Assembly: GCA_017853175.1 (NCBI GenBank) | Contig: JAFMKA010000012.1 | Location: 1 to 41,288, forward strand | Source: Steroidobacteraceae bacterium | GTDB taxonomy: Bacteria; Pseudomonadota; Gammaproteobacteria; Steroidobacterales; Steroidobacteraceae | Reading direction: 5' to 3' | DNA length: 41,288 nucleotides | Shown here: positions 8,801 through 16,738 of the stretch, piece by piece | Layout: every line of letters begins with the position of its first letter | Position numbering within the stretch: position 1 is the stretch's first letter | The notes under the pieces: model-generated | What the model was told of the DNA's origin: nothing | What the model saw: only the letters and a program-made list of their open reading frames with translations | Database searches by the model: none | Translations under genes and position numbers: made by a program

Positions 8801-11372
8801 GATCGAGGCGATGGACAAACCTGCGATCGCGGCGATCAACGGCGTCGCACTCGGCGGCGGGATGGAATTCGCGATGGCGTGTCACGTGCGCGTTGCCGAG
8901 CCACTCGCCACCTTTGGACAACCTGAAGTTCGTCTCAATCTATTGCCGGGATACGGCGGCACACAAAGATTACCGAGACTGCTCGAGCAGGCGGGTCATC
9001 CGTCACCGCTCGTGCGTTCGCTCGAGATCATCATGGGCGGCAGAACGCTCGAGGCTGCAGAAGTTCAGGCCGATGGTTTACTGCACGCGTTGTCAGATGA
9101 CAACGAAGACGTGTTGGCACTCGCGACACGACTCGCCCGCGAGTATGTCGCGGCGCCTGCGGGGCGCAATCTCGTCGCAAAGGCCTTTGCTGCGCGCCGA
9201 GCGGCGAATGCGGCTTGGCAATCTGCGGGGCGCGCCGATTTCGATGCCGCGCTAACGGATTCGGAAGTGCAGCGTTTGCTCGCGCAAGCGCGAGCCGTCG
9301 GGCGCGGCCCCACAGCCGAGCGGATTTTCGATGCCGTTAAGACGGGTTGGCATCAGGGCATCGGCGCGGGACTCGCTCGCGAGGCACAGTTATTTGCCGA
9401 GGCGATCGTCGATCCTCAAGGTGGAAAGGCGGGCATTCGAGCGTTCTTCGATAAGCAGAGCGCGCCGTTGCCGACGCGCCGCGCCGAAACACCCCGAACG
9501 GAACAGGTCGGAGATCTCGTCAAGCGAGGCGATTTGCTTCCGGTCGGCGCCGCATTTTTCCCTGGACTGACTCCGCTACCGAAATGGCAATACGGTCACG
9601 CTGTCGTCAAAGACGAACGAACCGGAGCGCCAGCTCACGGTCTTCCGAAGAACGCTGAGCGAGAGATCATCGTACCGGTGCCGACACCCGGCCCGAACGA
9701 AGCGCTCGTGTATGTGTTGGCGTCCGAGGTCAACTTCAATGATATCTGGGCGATCACCGGCATCCCGGTTTCGCCTTTTGATAATCACGATCTCGACTAT
9801 CAAGTCACGGGCTCCGGCGGAGTCGCCCTCATTGCGGCGGTGGGCAGCGAGGTCAAGCGCGAAGGCCGATTGAAAGTCGGCGATCTCGTCACGGTGTATT
9901 CCGGACAAAGCGACTTGCTGTCTCCGCTCGCGGCCCGCGATCCGATGTATGCCGGATTTTCAATTCAAGGATATGAAACCGACACCGGTAGCCATCAACA
10001 GTTTCTGCTCGTGCAGGGACCTCAGTTGCATTCGCTACCCCCCGATCTCACGCTAGAAGCCGCCGGTTCGTACGTTCTCAATCTCGGTACGGTGGTTAGA
10101 GCCCTCTTCACCACCTTACAGATCGAAAGTGGCAAGACGCTGTTCGTCGAAGGTGCCGCGACGGGTACCGGATTCGAAGCGCTCAAGAGCGCTGCGCGTA
10201 ATGGACTCACGAGCGTCGGCTTGGTGTCGAGTTCAGAGCGCGCGACATTCATTGCCGGACACGGCGCTGCAGGCGCCATCAATCGCCGCGATCCGCGTTG
10301 GGCGAAAGCGTTCACGGTCGTTCCTGAGAGTGCGGCAGACATTGCGGCATGGGAGCAGGCGGGCGAGCCCATTCTCGATGAAATGCGGCGACAGGCGGAC
10401 GGTCGACTGGCGGACTATGTGGTGTCACATGCCGGGCAGGAGTCCTTCCCGCGTTCCTTCCAGTTGTTGGCCGAGAACGGCACGCTGACTTTCTACGGCG
10501 CGACGAGTGGTTACTGGTTCTCTTTCGTCGGCAAACAAGGCGCTGCGACACCCGAGGAGATGCTTCGTCGGGCGCGGTTGCGGGCCGGCGAAGCCGTACT
10601 GCTGTATTACGGAGTCGGCGCGCAAGATCTTCTCGACCCAGTCGGGCTCGAGGCGATCGAGGCTGTACGCAAGGCCGGTGGACGACTGGTCGTGGCGACG
10701 GCTACCGATGCTCAGAGAGAGTTCGTACAGTCGCTCGGTTACGGCGATGCCGTGCGCGGCGTCGTATCCATCGAGGAAATCCGTCGCAAGGAGGGTGCGG
10801 ACTTCGATTGGCCATCGGCGCTTCCCGCCATGCCCGACTCAAAGAAAGATACGGTGCGTTTCAAAGAGGCCGTACGACAATTTCAGGATCGCACCATGAA
10901 GCCTTTTGGTGGTGCGATCGGACGATGGTTACGCTCTGCAGACAATCCGCGCGGCTATCCAGATCTCATTATCGAGCGTGCGGGGCATGATGCCCTCGCG
11001 GCCTCGACGTCACTAGTCAAACCGTTTACGGGCCGAGTGGTGTATTGCGAGTCGATGGCCGGCCGTCGCTATACGTTCTACGCACCGCAAGTCTGGATGC
11101 GGCAGCGACGAATCATCATGCCCACCGCCACGATTGCCGGAACGCATTTATGCAACGCGTTCGAAGTTGCCCGCATGAACGACATGATCGCAGCAGGGCA
11201 ACTCGAGGTTAGCCCGCCGACCATCGTTCCGTGGAGCGAGCTACCTGCCGCTCACCAGTCGATGTGGGATAACACTCACGCTGGAGCGAATTACGTTGTT
11301 AACCATGCGCTGCCAAGGATCGGGTTGCGCTCGCGCGATGAACTTTTCCAGGAATGGGGAGCGGCTCGATGA
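5877..11372 (+). CDS. pcs: Trifunctional propionyl-CoA synthase (ligase / dehydratase / acrylyl-CoA reductase)
   Basis: Converts 3-hydroxypropionate, CoA, ATP and NADPH to propionyl-CoA through 3-hydroxypropionyl-CoA and acrylyl-CoA, the key step after malonyl-CoA reductase in the 3-hydroxypropionate bicycle. The 1831 residues match the size of Chloroflexus Pcs (about 1820 aa). Domain 1 (about 20-870) is an AMP-forming acyl-CoA synthetase with YTSGSTGKPKG at 433-443, a GRSDDVINVSGHR hinge motif and a SGK catalytic lysine at K816. Domain 2 (about 885-1180) is a crotonase with an oxyanion GADIRQL motif and both catalytic glutamates (E997 in GGGMEF, E1017 in GQPEVRL). Domain 3 (about 1220-1831) is a zinc-free medium-chain reductase related to crotonyl-CoA carboxylase/reductase. 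Its TGA overlaps the mcr ATG. No frameshift is seen, and domain order is exactly that of the family. Confidence 0.95.
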   Translation: MSSFNGSMDTAPTPVAVTPPSASVNPFVHRAAWQAARDACAADPGKFHGGIASREIHWFEPKAGPQGAWITRDAEGRWRGFDARTGEPVEPSLPQSYLPWSRGLDDSEAPFYRWFSDALTNACFNEVDRHVLAGHGAEAALWFEGDRWDQSQDGGRGAPVVSYSVSRKQLMLEVARCALALRHLGLKAGDRIAINMPNIPEQIYWTEACKRLGIVYTPVFGGFSDKTLSDRIHNAGARIVITADGGYRNAQIVAFKEAYTDPALDGYVPAETAIAAVTQALESLGLETLHSNAILEGARKAVANEITLERSDVMRGVGRALEGISGLSPSAASRIRTAIASALVTTPPRVDTVVVVKHAGQADIVWRPERDRWAHALTDAAMQTLLEGARKAGHAVTDEAQLLALDDRAFVAAIWATVPPEPLDAEFPMFFIYTSGSTGKPKGVVHVHGGYVSGVAYTLRVAFDARAGDVMYVVADPGWITGQSYMICGALTTRVTTVIAEGAPVFPSAGRFASIIERLKVNIFKAGVTFLKTVMTDPQNVEDVRAYSRASLRVATFCAEPTSPVVQQFGMELVTPWYTNSYWATEHGGIVWTHMFGNADFPLRADAHTYPLPWIMGDVWLADSEPDESGTVVARAADAGEKGEIVIAAPFPYLCRTIWGAEGDFKVEGRRVVRQWRGDFERYRKTYWTRWKGQLAYTQGDFAVKYADGGFSLHGRSDDVINVSGHRLGTEEIEGAILRDKQVNPDSPVGNVIVVGAPHAQKGLTPLAFVRPAPGRKITAEDRRRLIETVRQEKGQVAIPEDFVEVTQFPETRSGKYMRRMVRALVEGQEVGDTSTLRNPESIAELRSAIAEWQARQRVADEQQLFEDFRYFRIHYHSLAAPSVGKRRSKKTALRIAVITINNPPVNALNERALDELNIVIDHVARRDDVKAVVFTGQGTSAFVAGADIRQLYEDVHTLDEALPLPNNAHLAFRKIEAMDKPAIAAINGVALGGGMEFAMACHVRVAEPLATFGQPEVRLNLLPGYGGTQRLPRLLEQAGHPSPLVRSLEIIMGGRTLEAAEVQADGLLHALSDDNEDVLALATRLAREYVAAPAGRNLVAKAFAARRAANAAWQSAGRADFDAALTDSEVQRLLAQARAVGRGPTAERIFDAVKTGWHQGIGAGLAREAQLFAEAIVDPQGGKAGIRAFFDKQSAPLPTRRAETPRTEQVGDLVKRGDLLPVGAAFFPGLTPLPKWQYGHAVVKDERTGAPAHGLPKNAEREIIVPVPTPGPNEALVYVLASEVNFNDIWAITGIPVSPFDNHDLDYQVTGSGGVALIAAVGSEVKREGRLKVGDLVTVYSGQSDLLSPLAARDPMYAGFSIQGYETDTGSHQQFLLVQGPQLHSLPPDLTLEAAGSYVLNLGTVVRALFTTLQIESGKTLFVEGAATGTGFEALKSAARNGLTSVGLVSSSERATFIAGHGAAGAINRRDPRWAKAFTVVPESAADIAAWEQAGEPILDEMRRQADGRLADYVVSHAGQESFPRSFQLLAENGTLTFYGATSGYWFSFVGKQGAATPEEMLRRARLRAGEAVLLYYGVGAQDLLDPVGLEAIEAVRKAGGRLVVATATDAQREFVQSLGYGDAVRGVVSIEEIRRKEGADFDWPSALPAMPDSKKDTVRFKEAVRQFQDRTMKPFGGAIGRWLRSADNPRGYPDLIIERAGHDALAASTSLVKPFTGRVVYCESMAGRRYTFYAPQVWMRQRRIIMPTATIAGTHLCNAFEVARMNDMIAAGQLEVSPPTIVPWSELPAAHQSMWDNTHAGANYVVNHALPRIGLRSRDELFQEWGAAR

Positions 11373-14300
11373 TCGTCAGGACGACCAAGATCAAAAAGAC
11401 CAAGAAATCGAAGACCAAGACGGCTGTATCAAAAAAAACAGTCGCCAAGGCGAGCGCGCCCAAACTATCCGCGGCTAAAGCCAAACCGACGTCCAAGCGC
11501 GCGTCGACGAAAGTAACCGTTGCGGCTGCAAGACCCAGCCGTTCACGAGTGAAGCGACTCGCCGGAAAAGTGGCTCTCGTATCCGGCGCAGCCGGCAATA
11601 TCGGCGAGGTGATCGTACGGCGCTATCTTGAAGAAGGTGCCCGCGTCGTAATGGTCGGACGAAATCGGGCGAAACTCGAGGCCGCGCGCGAGAAACTGCT
11701 TGCGACAACCGGTGCTCCTGCGAGTCACGCATACGTTCTCGATTTCGATGCCTCAGATTCTGGGCAGGCCCGATATGGCGTCGAAGCGACGATGCGTCAC
11801 TTCGGTCGAATAGACATACTCGTCAATAATGCCGGCTCCGCCGGTCCGAAGGCGCCGATCGAAAAACTGCCTCTGTCGCGTGACGAGCTGGACAGCCAAC
11901 GCGCGGCTGGCTCGACCGACACCGAGACCGTAGCCGACGCTGCCGGAAACTTACTCGGGCTAAGTTGGAACATGGTTCGAGCGACGGCGCCTCATCTGCA
12001 GGCTGGTGCGTCGATCATCAACGTCTCGACGATTTTCTCGCGAACCAAATATTTCGGGCGTGCAGCTTACGTTGTTCCGAAATCCGCGCTCAATGCGTTC
12101 TCGCGACAACTCGCGTTGCAGCTGGGTCAGCGGGGCATCCGAGTCAACACGGTATACCCAGGCCCCATCGAGAGTCAGCGCATTCGGACGGTGTTCAAGG
12201 CGATGGACCAGTTGCGCAAAGCGCCTGATGGGACGACGGCCAATGATTTCATCTCAACGATGGCACTGTCGCGAGCCGAGCCCGAGACGGGTGCGACGCA
12301 TACTTTTCCGAGCGTCGAAGACGTTGCCAACACCATCGTTTTTCTCGGCAGCGATGAATCTCAAGCGTTCAGTGCCCAAGGGTTCGAAGTCACGAATGGC
12401 ATGCAGGTCATGCAAGAGTCGCGATCGACTTGGGTATCGCGACCCGAACTTCGGACCGTGGATGGAACGGGCTCGACAGTGCTCGTGGCAGCCGGGGATC
12501 AGGTCGCCGATGCTCTGACCATCGCCCGTATCCAAGCGGGCTGTGGTGCCCGCGTTCTTTTAGGTCTCGGCACCGAAGAGGCGGTGCAAGCGGCTGTAGC
12601 CGCATTGCAAAACAGCGACGCCGATCGTCGCATCAAGCCCGTACTTTTCGATCGTCATCGTCCCGACACGTTGGCGAACTCGCTTGCATCGGTCGATCCC
12701 GCTCAAGCATTGCATGGCGCCGTGGTACTGCCGGCATTCGGTAACTGGCGTTTCAAGGCGCCGCTTTCTGAGGCCAGCGATGCGGATGTCGAAGCGTTTT
12801 TGAAGGGTGAACTTGCCGGCGCCATTGGTATCGCGAGAGAGCTCTCGCGCCTTTGGCACCGTCTTGCTCCGTCTGGCGTCAGCCCGCGGATCATTTTCAT
12901 GTCGAATGGTAGCGACGAGGCGGGCGATACCTATGCCGACATCCTGCGCGCAGGAATCGAACAACTCGTCCGCGTCTGGCGCGACGAGAGTGAAACGCAG
13001 GTGAAATCCGGCGATCGTGCGGCGCTCGAATGGTCGAACCAAATTCTTCGCTGGTCGAATACGGAAGAGAACGGCTTGCTCTTCGCCGGCGCTCAGGCGG
13101 CTCGCTTGCTTTACACCAAGCGACGCGTTCCGCAGGTGAACCTTTATATGCCTGCCGCAATCGTCGATGCGACGGGTTCCACGCGTCCTAACTTCGGCTG
13201 GATCGAATCGCTCATGGGCTTGCACCTCGGCAAGTGCGTGCTGATCACGGGTGGCTCGGCGGGTATCGGAGGTCAGTTGGGGCGCTTACTCGCGATCTCC
13301 GGCGCACGAGTCATGCTCACGGCTCGTCGCGAAAATCAGCTGATCGATCTGCGTGACAGCATCGTTCGCGAGCTCGAAGAAATCGGCTACAACCGACCGC
13401 ATGAACGAGTTCGCATTCTCGCCGACATCGATGTCGCCGATGAAAATGGACTCGTTAAATCGGTTGCCGCGACCCTCAAGGCCTTTGGCCGTATCGACTA
13501 TCTGATCAACAACGCCGGGGTCGCGGGAGCCGAGCAGATGGCCGTCGATTTGCTGCCCGAAGACTGGCGCAACACGCTGCATGCCAATCTGGTGTCGAAC
13601 TATTCCCTCATCGAAAAAGTCGTTCCGATGATGAAGCAGCAGGGGTCGGGCTACATCCTAAACGTCAGCTCTTACTTCGGCGGCGAGAAATACATCGCTG
13701 TGCCTTATCCGAACCGATCCGACTACGCCGTTTCTAAAGCGGGCCAGCGCGCCCTCGTCGAAAACCTCGCACGATTCGTGGGTCCAGAAATTCAGATCAA
13801 TGCCATTGCGCCGGGGCCCGTCGAAGGCCAGCGTCTCAAGGGCAAGGATGGCAAAGCGGGGCTCTTCGATCGTAGGGCTAAGTTGATCCTCGAAAACAAA
13901 CGTTTGAATCAGTTGCATGGTGCCGTGCTGAAGGCTCTCGCCGACGGCTCAACGATCGATGCCGTTCTTGGTGCGATGTGCTCCAACGACATCGGTTTAT
14001 TGCAGTCACCCGAGGCACCCGCCGCTTTACGGGAGCTGAGCATCAAACTGAAATCGGAGGCTAATGGCTCCGAAGAGCCGACTCATTCGTCGTTGCACTT
14101 CTTGATGACGCGACCGATGGCGACTCGACTCGTCGCGCGTTTGCGTAATGGCTGCCTGATGCCGCAGGTTATTCATCATGATCTGGCTGAGCGATGGATT
14201 CTCGATCTACCCGTTCCGCCGGAGCCTTTCATCGACCCTGCGCGTATCGAGATCGAAGCCGAAAAAATTCGCACCGGTGTGATCGGCATGTTGCACCTCA

Positions 14301-15190
14301 ATCGCATGCCCACCGAAACCGATGTCGCGCTCGCCACGGTGTTTTTCATGGCAGACCGAGCGATCTCGGGCGAAACCTTCGAACCGTCTGGCGGCTTGCA
14401 ACAAGAACGTACGATCACCGAGCGCGAGCTTTTTGGCCGTGCCAAGCCTGAGCGTGTGCGACGGATGGAAGGCGAGACGATCTGGCTCATCGGCGAACAT
14501 ATGTCCGAACCACTCGCCGCGGCTGCGAAGTTATTTTTGGCGGAGGGCCACGTTGGCAGTATCGTAATGCTGACGCGCACGGCTGCTGCAGGGGATGCGA
14601 TCAAGTTCTCACTCGGCCGCGCACTCGGGCACGACCGAATTTCATATCTTGCGGTCGGCGACGCGCTCGAAGAAGGCATGGACAACGCGTTCGCTAGTCA
14701 CGGACCGCCGGCCGCCGTGGTGTCGACGCCATTCGCGCCGATTCCGCGTGCGCTGTTCGGCATTGAAGGTAAGGATCATCTCGCCGCGCCGGAATTTTCC
14801 GAACTCATCGAGATGAATCTAACCCATCATTTCCGAGTGGCGCGTAAGGTGTCTTTGTTCAAAGGAGCCCGACTCATTCTCACTTCGCCGGACGTACCCG
14901 CCGGAGGCACTCTGGCTCAGTTCGCGATGGCCAATTTCGTGAAGACCACGTTGCATGCATTCACCGCGACGCTGGGCGTCGAAAACGAGCGTCTACCGAC
15001 TGCGGTGCCGGTGAACCAAGTCAATCTCACGCGACGCATGCGTAGCGAAGAGCCGAGAGATGCCGCCGAGCAAGCCGAGGAATATCAACGCTATGCTCAT
15101 GCGGTGTTGTTGGCTGCCGCCCCCATCGTCGAGGCACAAGAGAGCCGGTATCGCGCTCGAATCTATCGAGGACTCGCCATCACGGTATGA
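11369..15190 (+). CDS. mcr: Bifunctional malonyl-CoA reductase with Lys-rich N-terminal tail
   Basis: Reduces malonyl-CoA to malonate semialdehyde (C-terminal half) and then to 3-hydroxypropionate (N-terminal half), using two NADPH. Four short-chain-dehydrogenase modules are visible. The first has SGAAGNIGE (about 71-79) and YVVPK (Y234, K238). The third has TGGSAGIGG (627-635) and YAVSK (Y786, K790). The second and fourth are degenerate, as in Chloroflexus Mcr (about 1220 aa), and the C-terminus [10 protein letters not shown] nearly matches that enzyme. I chose ATG 11369 over ATG 11354 because it forms an ATGA overlap with pcs and has GGGGAG 7 nt upstream. This gives 1273 aa with a 60-residue tail containing 15 Lys, 5 Arg and no Asp/Glu. 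In-frame GTG 11549 would give a tail-free 1213-aa protein but has no ribosome binding site. Confidence 0.95.
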   Translation: MIVRTTKIKKTKKSKTKTAVSKKTVAKASAPKLSAAKAKPTSKRASTKVTVAAARPSRSRVKRLAGKVALVSGAAGNIGEVIVRRYLEEGARVVMVGRNRAKLEAAREKLLATTGAPASHAYVLDFDASDSGQARYGVEATMRHFGRIDILVNNAGSAGPKAPIEKLPLSRDELDSQRAAGSTDTETVADAAGNLLGLSWNMVRATAPHLQAGASIINVSTIFSRTKYFGRAAYVVPKSALNAFSRQLALQLGQRGIRVNTVYPGPIESQRIRTVFKAMDQLRKAPDGTTANDFISTMALSRAEPETGATHTFPSVEDVANTIVFLGSDESQAFSAQGFEVTNGMQVMQESRSTWVSRPELRTVDGTGSTVLVAAGDQVADALTIARIQAGCGARVLLGLGTEEAVQAAVAALQNSDADRRIKPVLFDRHRPDTLANSLASVDPAQALHGAVVLPAFGNWRFKAPLSEASDADVEAFLKGELAGAIGIARELSRLWHRLAPSGVSPRIIFMSNGSDEAGDTYADILRAGIEQLVRVWRDESETQVKSGDRAALEWSNQILRWSNTEENGLLFAGAQAARLLYTKRRVPQVNLYMPAAIVDATGSTRPNFGWIESLMGLHLGKCVLITGGSAGIGGQLGRLLAISGARVMLTARRENQLIDLRDSIVRELEEIGYNRPHERVRILADIDVADENGLVKSVAATLKAFGRIDYLINNAGVAGAEQMAVDLLPEDWRNTLHANLVSNYSLIEKVVPMMKQQGSGYILNVSSYFGGEKYIAVPYPNRSDYAVSKAGQRALVENLARFVGPEIQINAIAPGPVEGQRLKGKDGKAGLFDRRAKLILENKRLNQLHGAVLKALADGSTIDAVLGAMCSNDIGLLQSPEAPAALRELSIKLKSEANGSEEPTHSSLHFLMTRPMATRLVARLRNGCLMPQVIHHDLAERWILDLPVPPEPFIDPARIEIEAEKIRTGVIGMLHLNRMPTETDVALATVFFMADRAISGETFEPSGGLQQERTITERELFGRAKPERVRRMEGETIWLIGEHMSEPLAAAAKLFLAEGHVGSIVMLTRTAAAGDAIKFSLGRALGHDRISYLAVGDALEEGMDNAFASHGPPAAVVSTPFAPIPRALFGIEGKDHLAAPEFSELIEMNLTHHFRVARKVSLFKGARLILTSPDVPAGGTLAQFAMANFVKTTLHAFTATLGVENERLPTAVPVNQVNLTRRMRSEEPRDAAEQAEEYQRYAHAVLLAAAPIVEAQESRYRARIYRGLAITV

Positions 15191-15840
15191 AGATCGAAGT
15201 TGTTCCGGTTACTGCCTTCCAGCAGAACTGTAGCGTCGTATGGTGTGAGGACACGCGGCGTGCGGCAGTGGTTGATCCGGGCGGTGATCTCGATCGTGTT
15301 TTGGCAGCCGTCGAGCGGCATGGTCTGACGCTCGAGAAGATTCTCATCACCCATGCACATCTCGATCATGCCGGAGCGACGGCCGAACTGGCCCGCCGAT
15401 ATTCGCTACCGATCGAAGGGCCGCAGACGGACGATCAGTTCTGGATCGATCAGATGCCGGCGCAAGCCGAGATGTTCGGCTTTCCGCCCTCCGAGCGCTT
15501 CGCACCTGATCGCTGGCTGGTACAAGGGGACCGGGTCACCGTCGGTGAAGTCGAGTTCGAAGTGCTGCACTGTCCCGGACATACACCCGGGCACGTCGTG
15601 TTTTTCCAACGCATTTCACGGTTTGCCATCGTCGGTGACGTGATTTTTGCGGGCTCCATCGGCCGTACCGATTTTCCACGCGGCAACCATGATCAGCTGT
15701 TGCGCTCGATTCGTGAGAACTTGTTTCCGCTAGGCGACGACGTGACCTTTTTACCGGGTCACGGACCTACGTCCACCTTTGGTGCAGAACGGCGTAGCAA
15801 TCCGTTCGTGGCAGATCGTCTGTTTTCAGATCGCGTGTAG
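15187..15840 (+). CDS. GloC/YcbL-like metallo-beta-lactamase-fold hydrolase, coupled to mcr
   Basis: A 217-aa hydrolase, close in size to E. coli YcbL (GloC, a type II glyoxalase). The metal-binding HxHxDH is H56-A-H58-L-D60-H61. Further ligands lie in [29 protein letters not shown] and [12 protein letters not shown], all standard for this subfamily. The ATG at 15187 overlaps the mcr stop as ATGA, so translation is probably coupled to mcr and the gene forms the third cistron of the pcs-mcr operon. Family knowledge suggests thioester hydrolysis. Whether it acts on a glutathione thioester, on a CoA thioester of this pathway, or has a general detoxification role is inference. Its 3' end overlaps the convergent ctaB gene by 15 nt. 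Confidence 0.88.
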   Translation: MKIEVVPVTAFQQNCSVVWCEDTRRAAVVDPGGDLDRVLAAVERHGLTLEKILITHAHLDHAGATAELARRYSLPIEGPQTDDQFWIDQMPAQAEMFGFPPSERFAPDRWLVQGDRVTVGEVEFEVLHCPGHTPGHVVFFQRISRFAIVGDVIFAGSIGRTDFPRGNHDQLLRSIRENLFPLGDDVTFLPGHGPTSTFGAERRSNPFVADRLFSDRV

Positions 15841-16737
15841 TTGGGTGGTCGGCAGATAGTGATCGACCAGCAACGCGATGAACAGCCACATCAAGTATGA
15901 AATAGAAAACTTGAAGATCTTCATCGGTAGCTCGGCACGAGCTGTCAGCTTGAGCGCGAACGCGTAATACAGAAATCGTGCATTCAGCACGAGCACGGCG
16001 GCGAGATAGATCAGGCCGCTCATTCCCGATATCCAGGGCATCAAAGTCACGAGCACCAACAATACCGTGTAGAGCAATACCTGCAGGCGGGTATAGGGGA
16101 TGCCGTGGGTCACGGGAAGCATCGGAATACCGGCCTTCGCATATTCATCACGACGGGCGATGGCGAGCGCCCAAAAGTGCGGCGGCGTCCAGATGAAGAT
16201 GATGAGGAACAGCAATAGCGCGTTTGGCTCGATCGAGTTGGTGACAGCGGCCCAACCGAGTACGGGCGGAGCCGCTCCTGCTGCGCCACCGATGACGATA
16301 TTTTGCGACGTCGCCCGCTTGAGGAATACGGTGTAGATCACGGCATAACCAATCAGCGAAGCGAAGGTGAGCACCGCCGTCAGTGGGTTTACGAGGAACC
16401 ACAGGATGAGCATCGAAAGCACACCAAGTGAAAACGCAAACGTGAGCGCCTGAGAAGTTTTCAGCGTACCGGTTGCGAGTGGACGCTTCTGCGTACGCGC
16501 CATCTGCTCGTCGATTTTTTGATCGAGGACGTGGTTGATCGCCGCAGCACATCCTGAGGCGAGTGCGATGCCAAGATTTCCCCAAAGCAGCGCATCGAGA
16601 GGCGGTATGCCCGGGCTTGCGAGCAACGTCCCCACAATGGCGGTGAAGACGATGAGTGCGACAACCTTAGGTTTCGTGAGCTCGAGGTAGAGCTTCCACG
16701 TTGGGCGATTCGTAAGAGCGCTGGCAGGGGTCGACAT
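15826..16737 (-). CDS. ctaB: Protoheme IX farnesyltransferase (heme O synthase)
   Basis: Adds a farnesyl chain to heme B to make heme O, the precursor of heme A for the aa3 oxidase encoded nearby. The 303-aa protein is a UbiA-superfamily membrane prenyltransferase with about nine hydrophobic segments. The first Asp-rich motif is in [16 protein letters not shown], followed by KRPLATG. A second conserved loop is [16 protein letters not shown]. It starts 1 nt after the heme A synthase stop and is the last gene of the surf1-SCO-like-ctaA-ctaB unit. Its C-terminal codons overlap the convergent hydrolase gene. The alternative name cyoE refers to the same family; the ctaA neighbour favours ctaB here. 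Confidence 0.95.
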   Translation of the reverse strand: MSTPASALTNRPTWKLYLELTKPKVVALIVFTAIVGTLLASPGIPPLDALLWGNLGIALASGCAAAINHVLDQKIDEQMARTQKRPLATGTLKTSQALTFAFSLGVLSMLILWFLVNPLTAVLTFASLIGYAVIYTVFLKRATSQNIVIGGAAGAAPPVLGWAAVTNSIEPNALLLFLIIFIWTPPHFWALAIARRDEYAKAGIPMLPVTHGIPYTRLQVLLYTVLLVLVTLMPWISGMSGLIYLAAVLVLNARFLYYAFALKLTARAELPMKIFKFSISYLMWLFIALLVDHYLPTTQLHAI

Positions 16738-16738
16738 C

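Noticed and set aside
5877-11372. Pcs as an assembly-made fusion of three separate genes
   Set aside because: Domain order, total length and linkers match the single-polypeptide propionyl-CoA synthase family, and the frame is uninterrupted.
11431-11438. Programmed -1 frameshift at the A8 run in mcr
   Set aside because: A slippery heptamer fits the frame, but I see no downstream stimulatory hairpin or meaningful alternative frame; kept only as an indel-prone site.
11369-15190. Mcr as a generic tandem SDR or fatty-acid/polyketide reductase
   Set aside because: Four SDR modules with active modules one and three, and close similarity along the length up to the RGLAITV end, match malonyl-CoA reductase; no ACP, KS or AT domain is present.
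15187-15840. The metallo-hydrolase as a beta-lactamase
   Set aside because: No secretion signal, and the motif set ([19 protein letters not shown]) is that of the GloC/YcbL glyoxalase II group.
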